From: Clostridium cadaveris
Lineage (GTDB): Bacteria; Bacillota; Clostridia; Clostridiales; Clostridiaceae
DNA: 64,000 nucleotides
Reading direction: 5' to 3'
Assembly (NCBI RefSeq): GCF_020911725.1
Contig: NZ_CP076620.1
Coordinates: 2,484,501-2,548,500 of the forward strand
Made by a program: the position numbers and the translations under genes. A model generated the notes under the pieces. The model searched no databases, was not told the origin of the DNA, and saw only the letters and a list, made by a program, of their open reading frames with translations. Position 1 is the stretch's first letter. The number at the start of each line of letters is the position of its first letter. Of the stretch, positions 34,718 through 44,009 are shown piece after piece.

Positions 34718-36481
34718 TTAAAATCCGCCAGCACCACCGCCGCCGACACCTCCACCGCCGCCGGTAGAGATATTACCATTCATGGAACTGCCTCCAAAAC
34801 TTGTGCTTGTTAAATATATAAAAGAATGTCCTTTTGTAAATGCATCAACTGCAAAATAATTAGTGAGCCATAAATTATCCTTATACTCCTCACTATTCAT
34901 AGCAAAGTTCTTAAATGACTTAAATATATCTGGACCTACCCCTAATGCTATAAAATATGGCATATACAAATCTAAAGGGTATTCCTTTGATATATCTTTA
35001 AAGCTCTTTTTCTCAAATTTTTCTCTCAAATATTTCCACGAAGCCTTTTCTCTACATCCCTCATCTGTCATCCTTATAAAACAGCACATAGCTAATATAA
35101 ATATAATTACAGATTCTAATATCCCTAGAATACCTAAAACTATACTATAATTTATACAAAGTCCTATTGATATTAAAAGTTCAATTATAAAGAATGTGAT
35201 TAGAATACCTCCAAGTCCATAATTACTTTTATCTCTATATCCCAAAGATCTATATTCTTTTCTTATTTCTGTTAACCACTTATTGAATCCTTCTAAAAAT
35301 CCACTCTTATAATCCTTCATCTGCTTTTCTATTTCATCTGTTGATGTCTTAGAAGTATTTCTGCTTATCTCTCTAAGCCACTTTAAAAAATATTTTTCAT
35401 GATTTCTAAGCTCTGACCAATTACCTTCTTTTAACTTTATAATATAATTATTTTTATTTTCCTCATCGCCTTCAAGGTCAATATATCCCTTTTGACTCAA
35501 ATCTAATATGGTTCCAATAAACACCTCACCATTTCCCATAATCCCTGTAAGCATTGCTGCTATTGCAGGTGTACATAATTTGGGTTTTATAGTTTTGTCT
35601 ATATGTCCTTTTTTGTTTTTTCTATAAAAGAAAATTATAAGAGGTATATTTATTACAGTGAAAACTAAAAATAGATTTTTCATTACTTTTCCAAAAAATA
35701 TTTTATTAGCTTCCTTTTTGGCTATAGCTTCATCATATTTTTTTTCTTTGTCCATTATTCTCTGCTTGCCATCATAATTTTCTACTTTAGATGCGCTTTT
35801 TAAAACATCTTTAGAAAACACTACTCTTGCTGATACAAAATCCCTTGAATTCAAATCAGATATTTCAAAAGATATACCTATATTGTTATCCGACATAGCA
35901 TCATATCTTTTATTTCCTCTTACATATGACTGTAAGGGCTCATTTGAACTTTTAGGAAGAACTATTGAACCTTTAAATCTTTTTACTGCACTCTCATACC
36001 CTTTATCCCAAAAATTAAAATATAGCTCACCTACGTCATTATACAAAACTGCACAATTCTTAAGTTTATAAGTAAATTTAAAATTTCTTGTGACATTCTT
36101 TGACGGTACAAATATCTGAACTCTATATAAATTTTTTTTCTTTTCTTCAACCTTGTATGTGCCATAATCGCCTTTTTTAGCTTTTTCATTGTAATAAAAT
36201 TCATTTTCTGTTCCGTTATCAACTAGATATGCTTTAAACTCCTCTATTCCTCCAGTTCCATTAACCGATAAATCTCTAAAAGCTCCATTAAACTTACCAT
36301 TAAATTTCATAGAAAGATTTTCTTCCACATATACATCGCCATTTTCTAAAAGATTAACTTTCATATTCACATTTTCTATAGTAACCTCATCGCTAGCATA
36401 AGCTTTAACAGATGGATACATTATAAAAATTATAGCTACTATGATAGCATAAAAAAATACTTTTATTCTTTTTCCCCTCAT
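34718..36481 (-). CDS. DUF2207 membrane protein with Gly-rich tail
   Basis: 587 aa. The signal peptide/anchor (KRIKVFFYAIIVAIIFIMYPSVKAYA) is followed by an extracytoplasmic DUF2207 domain (about 30-250, starting VTIENVNMKVNLLENGDVYVEE). A membrane segment near 275 leads to a cytosolic region, then two further spans near 435-475. The last 25 residues are almost all Gly/Ser (GGGGGVGGGGAGGF), a feature common in this family. The ATG at 36481 has GGAGGGAG upstream; the longer reading lacks one. Function unknown, envelope-located. Confidence 0.87.
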   Translation of the reverse strand: MRGKRIKVFFYAIIVAIIFIMYPSVKAYASDEVTIENVNMKVNLLENGDVYVEENLSMKFNGKFNGAFRDLSVNGTGGIEEFKAYLVDNGTENEFYYNEKAKKGDYGTYKVEEKKKNLYRVQIFVPSKNVTRNFKFTYKLKNCAVLYNDVGELYFNFWDKGYESAVKRFKGSIVLPKSSNEPLQSYVRGNKRYDAMSDNNIGISFEISDLNSRDFVSARVVFSKDVLKSASKVENYDGKQRIMDKEKKYDEAIAKKEANKIFFGKVMKNLFLVFTVINIPLIIFFYRKNKKGHIDKTIKPKLCTPAIAAMLTGIMGNGEVFIGTILDLSQKGYIDLEGDEENKNNYIIKLKEGNWSELRNHEKYFLKWLREISRNTSKTSTDEIEKQMKDYKSGFLEGFNKWLTEIRKEYRSLGYRDKSNYGLGGILITFFIIELLISIGLCINYSIVLGILGILESVIIFILAMCCFIRMTDEGCREKASWKYLREKFEKKSFKDISKEYPLDLYMPYFIALGVGPDIFKSFKNFAMNSEEYKDNLWLTNYFAVDAFTKGHSFIYLTSTSFGGSSMNGNISTGGGGGVGGGGAGGF

Positions 36482-36659
36482 TTTATTAACTCCCTCCTTC
36501 ATCTTAAAATACAATGTACTTATATTATACTTTGAAAGTGACAAGTCTATCTTAATTAAATCTTAAAATAATTTTATCTCTCTTTAATGTGATTTGCCAT
36601 AAACCTCATTAAAATAGTATAATATTTATAATACTGTATTAGATAAAGGCGGTTTTTTT

Positions 36660-38576
36660 ATGATAGTAATTGGATGTAAAGATATAGTTAAAAGCTATGG
36701 AATAGATATAGTTTTAGATAAAGTCACCTTTAATATCAATGAAGGTGACAAAATAGGTCTTATTGGTGCTAATGGTACTGGTAAGTCTACATTGTTTAAA
36801 ATCATTGCAGGAATCTTAGATCAAGACAGTGGAGATCTGTTTATAGATAAGAATAAAACTCTAGGCTATTTAGCTCAGCACCTCTCTTTAAACAATGAAA
36901 ATACAATTTATGAAGAAGTATTAAGTGTATTTCAAGATCTTTTAGATATGGAGATTAAGCTTAAAGATTTAGAAGTCAAAATGGGAGAACCTTATGACCC
37001 GGCAAAAGCCAACTACCATGATAAACTTATAAAGGACTATACAACTCTTACTGAAGTTTATGAAAATCGTGGTGGATATACATATAAAGGAACTATATCA
37101 AGAGTTCTTAATGGACTTGGATTTAGTGATGATGATTTTGAGAAACCTATAACTATATTGAGTGGTGGTCAAAAAACAAGAGTTGCTCTTTGTAAACTCC
37201 TTCTTCAAAATCCTGATATACTTCTTTTAGATGAACCTACAAATCATTTAGATTTAGAAGCTATAGAATGGCTTGAAGATTATCTTAAAACCTATAAAGG
37301 AACTGTACTTGTAATATCTCACGATAGATTTTTCTTAGATTCCATATGTAACGGAACTTATGAACTTATAGGAAAAAAAGTTCAATGTTATAATGCTCCA
37401 TACACTAAGTTTTTAGAACTTAGAAAAAAAGTTATTGAAGCTCAGCTTAAAGCATATAATCTTCAACAAGCAGAGATAAAGCGTCAAGAAGAAATAATAG
37501 AGAAATTTAGATCATTTAATAGAGAGAAAAGCATACGTGCTGCAGAAAGCCGTCAAAAGTCTTTGGACAAAATGGACCGTTTAGATGCTCCTATTAAGGA
37601 AGCTAAAGGCTCTTCAATAAAGTTTGAAACGCAAATAAAGAGCGGAAATGATGTGCTATACATAGAGAATTTAAAGAAATCTTTTGGTGATCATCTTTTG
37701 TTTTCTAATGTAAATATGGATATAAAACGCAGTGAAAAAATAGCTCTTATAGGTGAAAATGGACGAGGCAAAACTACATTATTTAAAATGATAATGGATA
37801 TGGAAACTCAGGATTGTGGCACCAAGGTTTTGGGTAAAAACGTCTTTATAGGTTATTATGATCAGGAGCAAAAAAACCTTGATGAATCAAAAACCATACT
37901 TGATGAAGTATGGGATGATTTTCCTACACTTACTACTACAGAAATAAGAAATGCCCTTGCAGCTTTCTTATTTAAAGGCGATGATGTATTTAAAGAAATT
38001 CATCTTTTAAGCGGTGGAGAAAAATGCAGGATAAATCTACTAAAACTTATGCTTTCAAAATCAAATTTACTGCTTCTAGATGAACCTACAAATCATCTAG
38101 ATATATTGTCAAGAGAAGCTTTAGAAGAAGCCATACTAAACTATGATGGAACACTTATAGTAATATCTCATGATAGATACTTCTTAAATAAGGTTATTCA
38201 TAGAATACTTGAACTTAATGAAAATGGCCTTAAAGAATACCTTGGAAATTACTCTTATTATGCAGAAAAAAAGAAAAATCCTAATCGATATGAAGGATTA
38301 GAATCTACAGAGCATAAAAGTAAAACTCAGATAAATGATGAAAAGAAAAAGAAACGTGAAGCAGAAAGAGCCGCAAAGGCTAAAGCAGCAGAGATAAAAT
38401 CTATTGAAACTACAATATCTAAGGGCGAGGAAAAACTTGAAGAGCTTCAACAACAGCTATGTCTTGAAGAAGTATACTCCAACCCTACAAAATCACAAGA
38501 AGTTAATAAAGAGATAGCTTCTCTGCAAAATGAAATTGAAGATTTATACATGAAATGGGAAGAACTATCCGAATAA
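36660..38576 (+). CDS. ABC-F family ATPase (YdiF/Uup-like)
   Basis: 638 aa soluble protein with two ABC domains and no membrane spans. The first has GANGTGKST, LSGGQKTRVAL and LLLDEPTNHLD; the second has GENGRGKTT, LSGGEKCRINLL and LLLDEPTNHLD. Between them is the P-site tRNA interaction motif linker (about 240-310, charged helices). The C-terminus (from about 540) is a charged coiled coil, as in YdiF/Uup. ABC-F proteins act on ribosomes; some give antibiotic resistance, but the long C-terminal coil fits the housekeeping YdiF-like type better. AAGGCGGT precedes the ATG. Confidence 0.92.
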   Translation: MIVIGCKDIVKSYGIDIVLDKVTFNINEGDKIGLIGANGTGKSTLFKIIAGILDQDSGDLFIDKNKTLGYLAQHLSLNNENTIYEEVLSVFQDLLDMEIKLKDLEVKMGEPYDPAKANYHDKLIKDYTTLTEVYENRGGYTYKGTISRVLNGLGFSDDDFEKPITILSGGQKTRVALCKLLLQNPDILLLDEPTNHLDLEAIEWLEDYLKTYKGTVLVISHDRFFLDSICNGTYELIGKKVQCYNAPYTKFLELRKKVIEAQLKAYNLQQAEIKRQEEIIEKFRSFNREKSIRAAESRQKSLDKMDRLDAPIKEAKGSSIKFETQIKSGNDVLYIENLKKSFGDHLLFSNVNMDIKRSEKIALIGENGRGKTTLFKMIMDMETQDCGTKVLGKNVFIGYYDQEQKNLDESKTILDEVWDDFPTLTTTEIRNALAAFLFKGDDVFKEIHLLSGGEKCRINLLKLMLSKSNLLLLDEPTNHLDILSREALEEAILNYDGTLIVISHDRYFLNKVIHRILELNENGLKEYLGNYSYYAEKKKNPNRYEGLESTEHKSKTQINDEKKKKREAERAAKAKAAEIKSIETTISKGEEKLEELQQQLCLEEVYSNPTKSQEVNKEIASLQNEIEDLYMKWEELSE

Positions 38577-38592
38577 ATCAAAATATAATTTT

Positions 38593-38640
38593 AAGTCATC
38601 AAATATTTTAGTGAAAGCTTCTAAATTATTTGATGACTAA
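38593..38640 (+). terminator. Hairpin after the ABC-F gene, possible terminator
   Basis: TTAGTCATCAAATA-type arms (38593-38606 region with 38626-38640) form a long AT-rich stem around GTGAAAGC. No T-run follows directly, but a second, stronger palindrome comes next. Confidence 0.5.
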
Positions 38641-38642
38641 TC

Positions 38643-38688
38643 ATATAACAAAACAAGTGCACTAAAAAATGCACTTGTTTTGTTATAT
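38643..38688. repeat. 46-bp palindrome (19-bp perfect arms)
   Basis: ATATAACAAAACAAGTGCA / TGCACTTGTTTTGTTATAT, loop CTAAAAAA. It is followed by ATATGTTTTT on the plus strand and may end ABC-F transcripts or the remnant gene on the other strand. Confidence 0.65.
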
Positions 38689-38697
38689 ATGTTTTTC

Positions 38698-38895
38698 TTA
38701 TCCAATAGTATGAATTATCCCCTTATAACTCTTTACAAACTTCCATCCATCATTCAAAGAATTGCTTTCAAATACAGCTTTCATTGCTCCACTAGAACCT
38801 TGACCAAGCGTTAAGGTATAAACTCCATCTTTAAATGTTAATGAATCTATATCACTTATATAACTCACACTTTTGTCTAAAGTATTCCAAGGAAA
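38698..38895 (-). pseudogene. C-terminal remnant of a truncated gene (65 codons)
   Basis: The minus-strand frame reads FPWNTLDKSVSYISDIDSLT, then FKDGVYTLTLGQGSSGAMKA and VFESNSLNDGWKFVKSYKGI, ending IHTIG and a stop. It looks protein-like (alternating beta pattern, no low complexity), yet it has no start codon or ribosome site and begins right after a TAA at 38896-38898. The parent family is not identified. The 427-nt gap it sits in also holds two hairpins and the GerMN terminator. Confidence 0.5.
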
Positions 38896-38950
38896 TTAAA
38901 TACATAGTTTATAAAGAATATAATCTTAAATGTGGTTTGATTAAAAAATT

Positions 38951-38982
38951 AAAGAGAAAAGTTAAATAACGTTTTTCTCTTT
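38951..38982 (-). terminator. Intrinsic terminator after the GerMN lipoprotein gene
   Basis: AAAGAGAAAA/TTTTCTCTTT stem, then AATTTTTTAATC on the minus strand. Confidence 0.75.
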
Positions 38983-39003
38983 ATACAAAGACTATATAAG
39001 TCA

Positions 39004-39657
39004 TTAGTTTCTCATGAACGGCCCATTTTGAAGCTCTTCAACATGTTGATATTCTATTTCCCCTCCTTCATAAGTGAATTGTATGCCGTCTATCCATTTT
39101 CCTTCATACTTTCTTTGTAGAAGATTTTCTTTTAGTAAAGTGCATGTCATGCTTCCTCCAGTACTACCTTGAAAGAAATCTCTATTCCACATCTTATTAT
39201 TTTCTGGATTTTCTTTCAAATTTACAATAGCAATTTGACCACTTGCTGTAGTTGATATAGATTTAACTTCTATAGGTAAACCAGCAAAATATCTTTTTGA
39301 TATTTCATTTGCTGCCAACTGTAATTTATCCTTTAAAGATTCACTGTCATCAATTGATATTTTCACTAAATTTATAGGTTTTAACGTATTATCATCCACA
39401 TAGTGAAGAGTTATATTTCTGATGATTTTCTCAGTATTTGCATTTTTAACATCTTTAGAATCAACTTTATTGTTATTAACTATATTTTCTTTAGACTTAG
39501 TGTTTTCAACATAAACTTTTGAACTCTCTTCTTTTATTATTGCTATCTCATTATCTACTTGATTATTTTCTTCTTTTAAACTTTCTTGACTACTGCATCC
39601 GGTAACAAATAATATAAGGGTGGCAATTAATACAGAATATAGCATTGATTTTTTCAT
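39004..39657 (-). CDS. GerMN-domain lipoprotein
   Basis: 217 aa. The lipoprotein signal ends in LFVTGCSS. A Lys/Asn/Ser linker (about 25-75) leads to a GerMN domain (about 80-200). Features fitting GerMN are ITLHYVDDNTLKP, the central LAANEISKRYFAGLP and the late IQFTYEGGEIEYQHV. GerMN domains occur in the germination/sporulation protein GerM and in LpqB-like proteins. It is exported and tethered to the membrane; the exact role is unknown. Monocistronic, with a terminator. Confidence 0.78.
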   Translation of the reverse strand: MKKSMLYSVLIATLILFVTGCSSQESLKEENNQVDNEIAIIKEESSKVYVENTKSKENIVNNNKVDSKDVKNANTEKIIRNITLHYVDDNTLKPINLVKISIDDSESLKDKLQLAANEISKRYFAGLPIEVKSISTTASGQIAIVNLKENPENNKMWNRDFFQGSTGGSMTCTLLKENLLQRKYEGKWIDGIQFTYEGGEIEYQHVEELQNGPFMRN

Positions 39658-39806
39658 TGTTAGTCACCTCTTGTAATAATAAATATCTTATATTTTTAGT
39701 ATACATATGCTTTTTATTTATATATATGCTATTTCAGTATCAAAGAGGTTAAAATAAGGTTACTTTTTTAGAATTGTAAATTTTCTATATTTAATTATAT
39801 AAAACT

Positions 39807-39842
39807 GCCCTTATAAATGTTGAAGATTACATTTATAAGGGC
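39807..39842 (-). terminator. Intrinsic terminator after the HtrA gene
   Basis: GCCCTTATAAATGT/ACATTTATAAGGGC, a 14-bp perfect stem; CAGTTTTATAT follows on the minus strand. Confidence 0.85.
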
Positions 39843-39849
39843 TTATATA

Positions 39850-41157
39850 TTACTTTGACTCTTCTAATGTTAATTCTATAGTCTTTTCCTTTCCATCTCT
39901 TAATATGCCAACTTTTACTGTATCTCCAGCATTTTTCTTAGCTTTGATTTCATTTATATCATTAACTGAAGTCACCTTTTTACCATCAAAACTTGTTATT
40001 ATATCATAGATTTTTAATCCTGACTTTTCTGCTGGACTGAATTCAGATACCTCTAAAACAAGTACACCTTCACTTGCTGGAAGTTTATTTTCCTTTGCTA
40101 TAGTCTCAGTTAAATCTCTTCCACCTATTCCAATTTTAAGCATAGGCTTCATGAGTGATTCAATCTTTGGCTTTATCTCATTTATTGGAATAGAAAATCC
40201 TATACCTTCTACCCCTGATGAACTAATCTTTGCGGTATTTATTCCTATTACCTGTCCCTTTGCATTTATAAGAGGACCACCACTATTTCCTTGATTTATA
40301 GCTGCATCAGTTTGAATGAAGTTTAATGTTTTGCCATTTGAATCTGTAGTAAGCTGTCTATTTACTGAACTTACTATACCTGATGTTACAGTTCCTGAAA
40401 ATTCTTTTCCTAATGGATTTCCTATGGCTATGACCTGTTGTCCTTTCATAAGCTGATCAGAATCTCCAAGTTCTGCTACTCCTGGCATCTTAACACCTTC
40501 ATCTGTTATCTTTACTACAGCTACATCTCTTACTTGGTCATAATTGACTACTTTTGCGTTGACTTCTTTGCTACTTTCACCATCTTGAATTATTACCTTT
40601 ACCTCTTGTGCGCCTTCTATAACATGGTAATTTGTAAGTACATATCCCTCATTGCTTATTATTACTCCCGATCCAATACCTTGCTTAATCTTACCTCCAT
40701 AGAACATATCTTGAGATACACTAGTTGTTGCAACTCCAACAACTGCAGGTTCTACTCTTGCTATAACTTCTGGAAGAGTCAAATCTCCCTTTTCATCTGC
40801 AAAGCTTGCTACAGGGCCGTAATAATTATTGCTTTTTAAAGATTTATATAAAGCTGTATTTTTAAATGCTTCACTCTTAGGTGCTACATATAATACTCCT
40901 CCAACTCCTGCAAAACCTCCTATAACTGCTGCTATAAGTCCTACTGCAACATAAGACATATATCCTCTCTTTTTTTTAGTCTTAATCTTTTTAGTTTCCT
41001 TTAACGGCTCCTCATTAACTTTAAATTCTTTAAACTCATCCTTATTGTCATTTTCAAATATAAATCCACTATTGCTGCTATTATTGTTTTGATTATTTTC
41101 ATTTTTAATATTGTCCATGTTCATATTTTCATTATTGCTTCCATAATTATTATCCAT
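39850..41157 (-). CDS. HtrA/DegP-like membrane serine protease with PDZ domain
   Basis: 435 aa. An Asn-rich cytosolic N-terminus (about 1-65) is followed by one membrane segment (about 68-90), a trypsin-like domain and a C-terminal PDZ domain (about 340-430). The triad is visible: His in VLTNYHVIEGA, Asp in VRDVAVVKI and Ser in NQGNSGGPLIN. It degrades or refolds envelope proteins under stress; Firmicute homologues are often under CssRS/LiaRS-type control, but no such box is evident here. GAGGAGG precedes the ATG. Confidence 0.93.
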   Translation of the reverse strand: MDNNYGSNNENMNMDNIKNENNQNNNSSNSGFIFENDNKDEFKEFKVNEEPLKETKKIKTKKKRGYMSYVAVGLIAAVIGGFAGVGGVLYVAPKSEAFKNTALYKSLKSNNYYGPVASFADEKGDLTLPEVIARVEPAVVGVATTSVSQDMFYGGKIKQGIGSGVIISNEGYVLTNYHVIEGAQEVKVIIQDGESSKEVNAKVVNYDQVRDVAVVKITDEGVKMPGVAELGDSDQLMKGQQVIAIGNPLGKEFSGTVTSGIVSSVNRQLTTDSNGKTLNFIQTDAAINQGNSGGPLINAKGQVIGINTAKISSSGVEGIGFSIPINEIKPKIESLMKPMLKIGIGGRDLTETIAKENKLPASEGVLVLEVSEFSPAEKSGLKIYDIITSFDGKKVTSVNDINEIKAKKNAGDTVKVGILRDGKEKTIELTLEESK

Positions 41158-41336
41158 TATAAGTCCTCCTCAATTATATATCAATTTTTATTATTTCCTT
41201 TTCACAAGATAATAGTATTATTCTTTTGTGACAGTTTTATGACAACAAAGAATAAATATATGTTTTTACAACTTATTAATACTTCGTTAACAATAAAAAG
41301 ACCAGAATAAATTTTATATTTATTCTGGTAAAAATT

Positions 41337-42983
41337 CTAAATAGCATTTTCTTCGTCTATTCTCTTTTCTGCATTTGTTATTATTGTATCTGGATAACCT
41401 AAATACTTTAAAAGCTTTATAGCATTTCTAGTGTTAGATACTCCTTCTTTTATAGTATAGTCAAAATCAAGTCCATCTTCCTCTGATACTAGTTCACTGA
41501 AATAATATGAATTATAATATTTCTTAACTATTTCAGTGAGTTCTAAATCATGAGTTGCTACTAATGCAATTGCATTATGCTCCATAAGGTAATTCAAAAT
41601 TTCTGCTGAAGCACTTATCCTTTCTATTGGATTTGTACCTCTAAAAATTTCATCTATTATACAAAGTACAGGAATTTCCTCTTCAACTGACATCAAAATT
41701 CTTCTCACAGCTTCTGCTTCACCAAGATAATAGCTCTTACCTTGCTCAATATCATCCTTAGGACTTATAGAGGTCATTATCTTGAAGAAATCTCCTTGAT
41801 ATTTATCTGCCATTACAGTACATAAAGTTTGTGCCATTAACACATTTACTCCAACAGTCCTTAAATAAGTTGATTTACCTGACATATTTGATCCAGTTAA
41901 TATTATTCCTTTTGGTCCAATATGTATTGGATTAGGGACTCCATCTTCTATAAGAGGATTTACTGCATTAACTGCTGTTATAGTTTTGCTTCCCTTAACA
42001 AATTCAGGTACAGAAAATAATTTCGAATTTTCTCTATACATGGCTACAGAAATAAATGCATCTATTTCTCCTAAAACAGAATAAATATTCTTTATCTCTT
42101 CAAGAGAGTTACTTATATTGCCCATTATCTTGTAATAAGCACGCCCTTGCATCAAAAATACTGAATTTATGTAATCTCCTATAAAATCGAGACCTTCAAT
42201 TCTTCCAACCATAGAAGAATTTTTCAGTATAACATCTGCTACGGCTTAATTCTCTTTTAATATTTTTTTATAGTCCTCCAAAACTCCATCTTCCATATCA
42301 CAAAGTTTAGAGGATGCCTTTGCTATGCTCGATAAATAGGTTATTGCTTTAACGCTTCCTTGTATTTCTTTATTCAAATTATGATGAAGATACATATTTA
42401 TTATAGAAATCATTATAAGCATGAAAACTCCCTGCATACCTAAAAACACTATCGAAATGGCAGCTGCAATAGCTAAAGTAGAAAATAAATCATAAATCTT
42501 CTTTTTATTAAAATTTATTTTTTCTGTACTGTATAGAAGATCTAGTATTTCACCACTATTTTGCCTTCCCATCCTAGCTAATATTTCTCTTATATGATCC
42601 CTAGACTCTTTATTGTTTTGAAAAAAATCTATTATCTCATTTCTATGGAGTAAAAGCTTTTTATCCATCTCTGGATATCTTAAAAGCTCGTACAATCGTT
42701 GTTCACCTGGAGTTGTTAATGTCATGTCTAGATTTCTAAACACTTTATCCATCTCTAAGTCACTCCATGTCTGATCATCTATGTAATGTCTATTTTCTTC
42801 ATATTTTAAATTCTTAATGAACAATTTTTTTATACTAATAAAATTTCTTTTTCTTTCCCAAAAATCCTTTGGTGATTTTTTTAAATATGAAAGATCATCG
42901 CCTTTCCACTGTTTCTTTTCCCAAAATAATATTCCTACGATTGCTACTACAAAGAAAGCAATTCCTATCCATTGTTGAGGCAT
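41337..42983 (-). pseudogene. MutS-family membrane protein gene interrupted by an in-frame TAA
   Basis: Reading from ATG 42983, the frame stops at TAA (42246-42248) after 245 codons. It continues in the same frame for 11 codons and then 291 more, to a final stop at 41337. The first part has membrane segments (about 5-22 and two near 170-200) and the MutS core-like helices. The second has the MutS ATPase motifs: Walker A GSNMSGKST, Walker B VLCIIDEIFRGTN and a VATHDLEL His. The whole is one 548-codon MutS-like gene with a single nonsense codon. The second part has no ribosome site at its first ATG (42212). It is a MutS paralogue, not the mismatch-repair MutS1 or MutS2. Confidence 0.85.
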
Positions 42984-42995
42984 AATATTTCCCCT

Positions 42996-43982
42996 TTACT
43001 CTTTATTTGGAAGCCTTGAAATAACATTTTCTATTGCATTTAGAACAACTTCCGAATCATTAATAACTGCTGAAGTTCCTACTCCGTCTATTGCTGCTAT
43101 CTCTACATGAGAAAAGCCTTTTACCTTTTCCCTATCTTCACTTAAATCATCTGATGCTTTTAAAATTACAGTTTCCTTTTTGCCATCATATATCCAGTTA
43201 TAATCACTGCTGCTTTCCTTCAAGCCTTTAAGTTCTTTAATCTTCATAGAAGCATATTTAGAGTTCACCCTAAAATTTTTATAAAGTTCTGAATTAGACT
43301 TTGATAATCCAGAAACTACATTTTCGTCTAAGTTAATTATCCCTAATTTTTCTGCAATTCTCATCATACCTATTGATCCTAAAAGTTTTTGTCCCCCTAG
43401 TGAAGAAGTTATTTTAATCTTATTAAGTGCCCCTATTTCTGTATTTTCTATTGGATTTATAAGCACAACTCCTGCTATTTCATCACCATAAAGCTTATTA
43501 TATGCATTTACTATAAGTGAACCATATTCATTTCCCACAAACACATAAGGTGGTTTATATTGAGACTTTTGAATAAGTGCATGAAGTTCCTTTGCTTCCT
43601 CTTCAGGAGTCCTAGGTTTATCTATCTTTTCACTTCTTCCATAACCTGCTCTATCATAGTAAAGAAACCTCATATTTTTAGGGGTCTTTTTTGTAACATT
43701 ACTCCACTCTACAGAACCATATCCTGAATTAGATTCCAAAATAACAGTATATCCATTTTGCCCTGTTACATTATAATAAATTTTTGATTCTTCTACCGTT
43801 ACAGCTCTACTTGGCTTTCTATTATTTGTTTCAATTTTATCTACCTGTACATTTTCATAGAGGTAGCCTCCAAAAATAACTATAAATAATATAAGCACCA
43901 GCCATTGTATGAGAATCATCTTATTCCATTTTTTCTTAAGCTTATATTTCTGCATGCTATTTGAATACTGAAGTAATCTCAT
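42996..43982 (-). CDS. Alpha/beta-hydrolase-fold protein lacking the catalytic nucleophile
   Basis: 328 aa with a membrane anchor (ILIQWLVLILFIVIFGGYLYE) and an outside domain of alpha/beta-hydrolase type. YYDRAGYGRSE and PPYVFVGNEYGSLIVNAY sit at their normal places. The nucleophile elbow, which should read GxSxG, reads G150-N-E152-Y-G, so Ser is replaced by Glu. The expected catalytic His near the end (GVGTSAVINDSEVV) is also missing. Hydrolysis is unlikely; a binding or structural role, or decay, is inferred. It lies 12 nt upstream of the broken MutS gene and downstream of tsaD. Confidence 0.82.
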   Translation of the reverse strand: MRLLQYSNSMQKYKLKKKWNKMILIQWLVLILFIVIFGGYLYENVQVDKIETNNRKPSRAVTVEESKIYYNVTGQNGYTVILESNSGYGSVEWSNVTKKTPKNMRFLYYDRAGYGRSEKIDKPRTPEEEAKELHALIQKSQYKPPYVFVGNEYGSLIVNAYNKLYGDEIAGVVLINPIENTEIGALNKIKITSSLGGQKLLGSIGMMRIAEKLGIINLDENVVSGLSKSNSELYKNFRVNSKYASMKIKELKGLKESSSDYNWIYDGKKETVILKASDDLSEDREKVKGFSHVEIAAIDGVGTSAVINDSEVVLNAIENVISRLPNKE

Positions 43983-44009
43983 GATAGTTCCCCTTCTATG
44001 ATTTTAATA

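Noticed and set aside
36660-38576. Antibiotic-resistance ABC-F protein
   Set aside because: The long C-terminal coiled coil and housekeeping context fit the YdiF/Uup-like group; nothing in the sequence points to resistance.
40438-40839. 133-codon plus-strand frame inside the HtrA gene
   Set aside because: Antisense of a well-supported protease gene; Tyr/Cys-rich composition typical of shadow frames.
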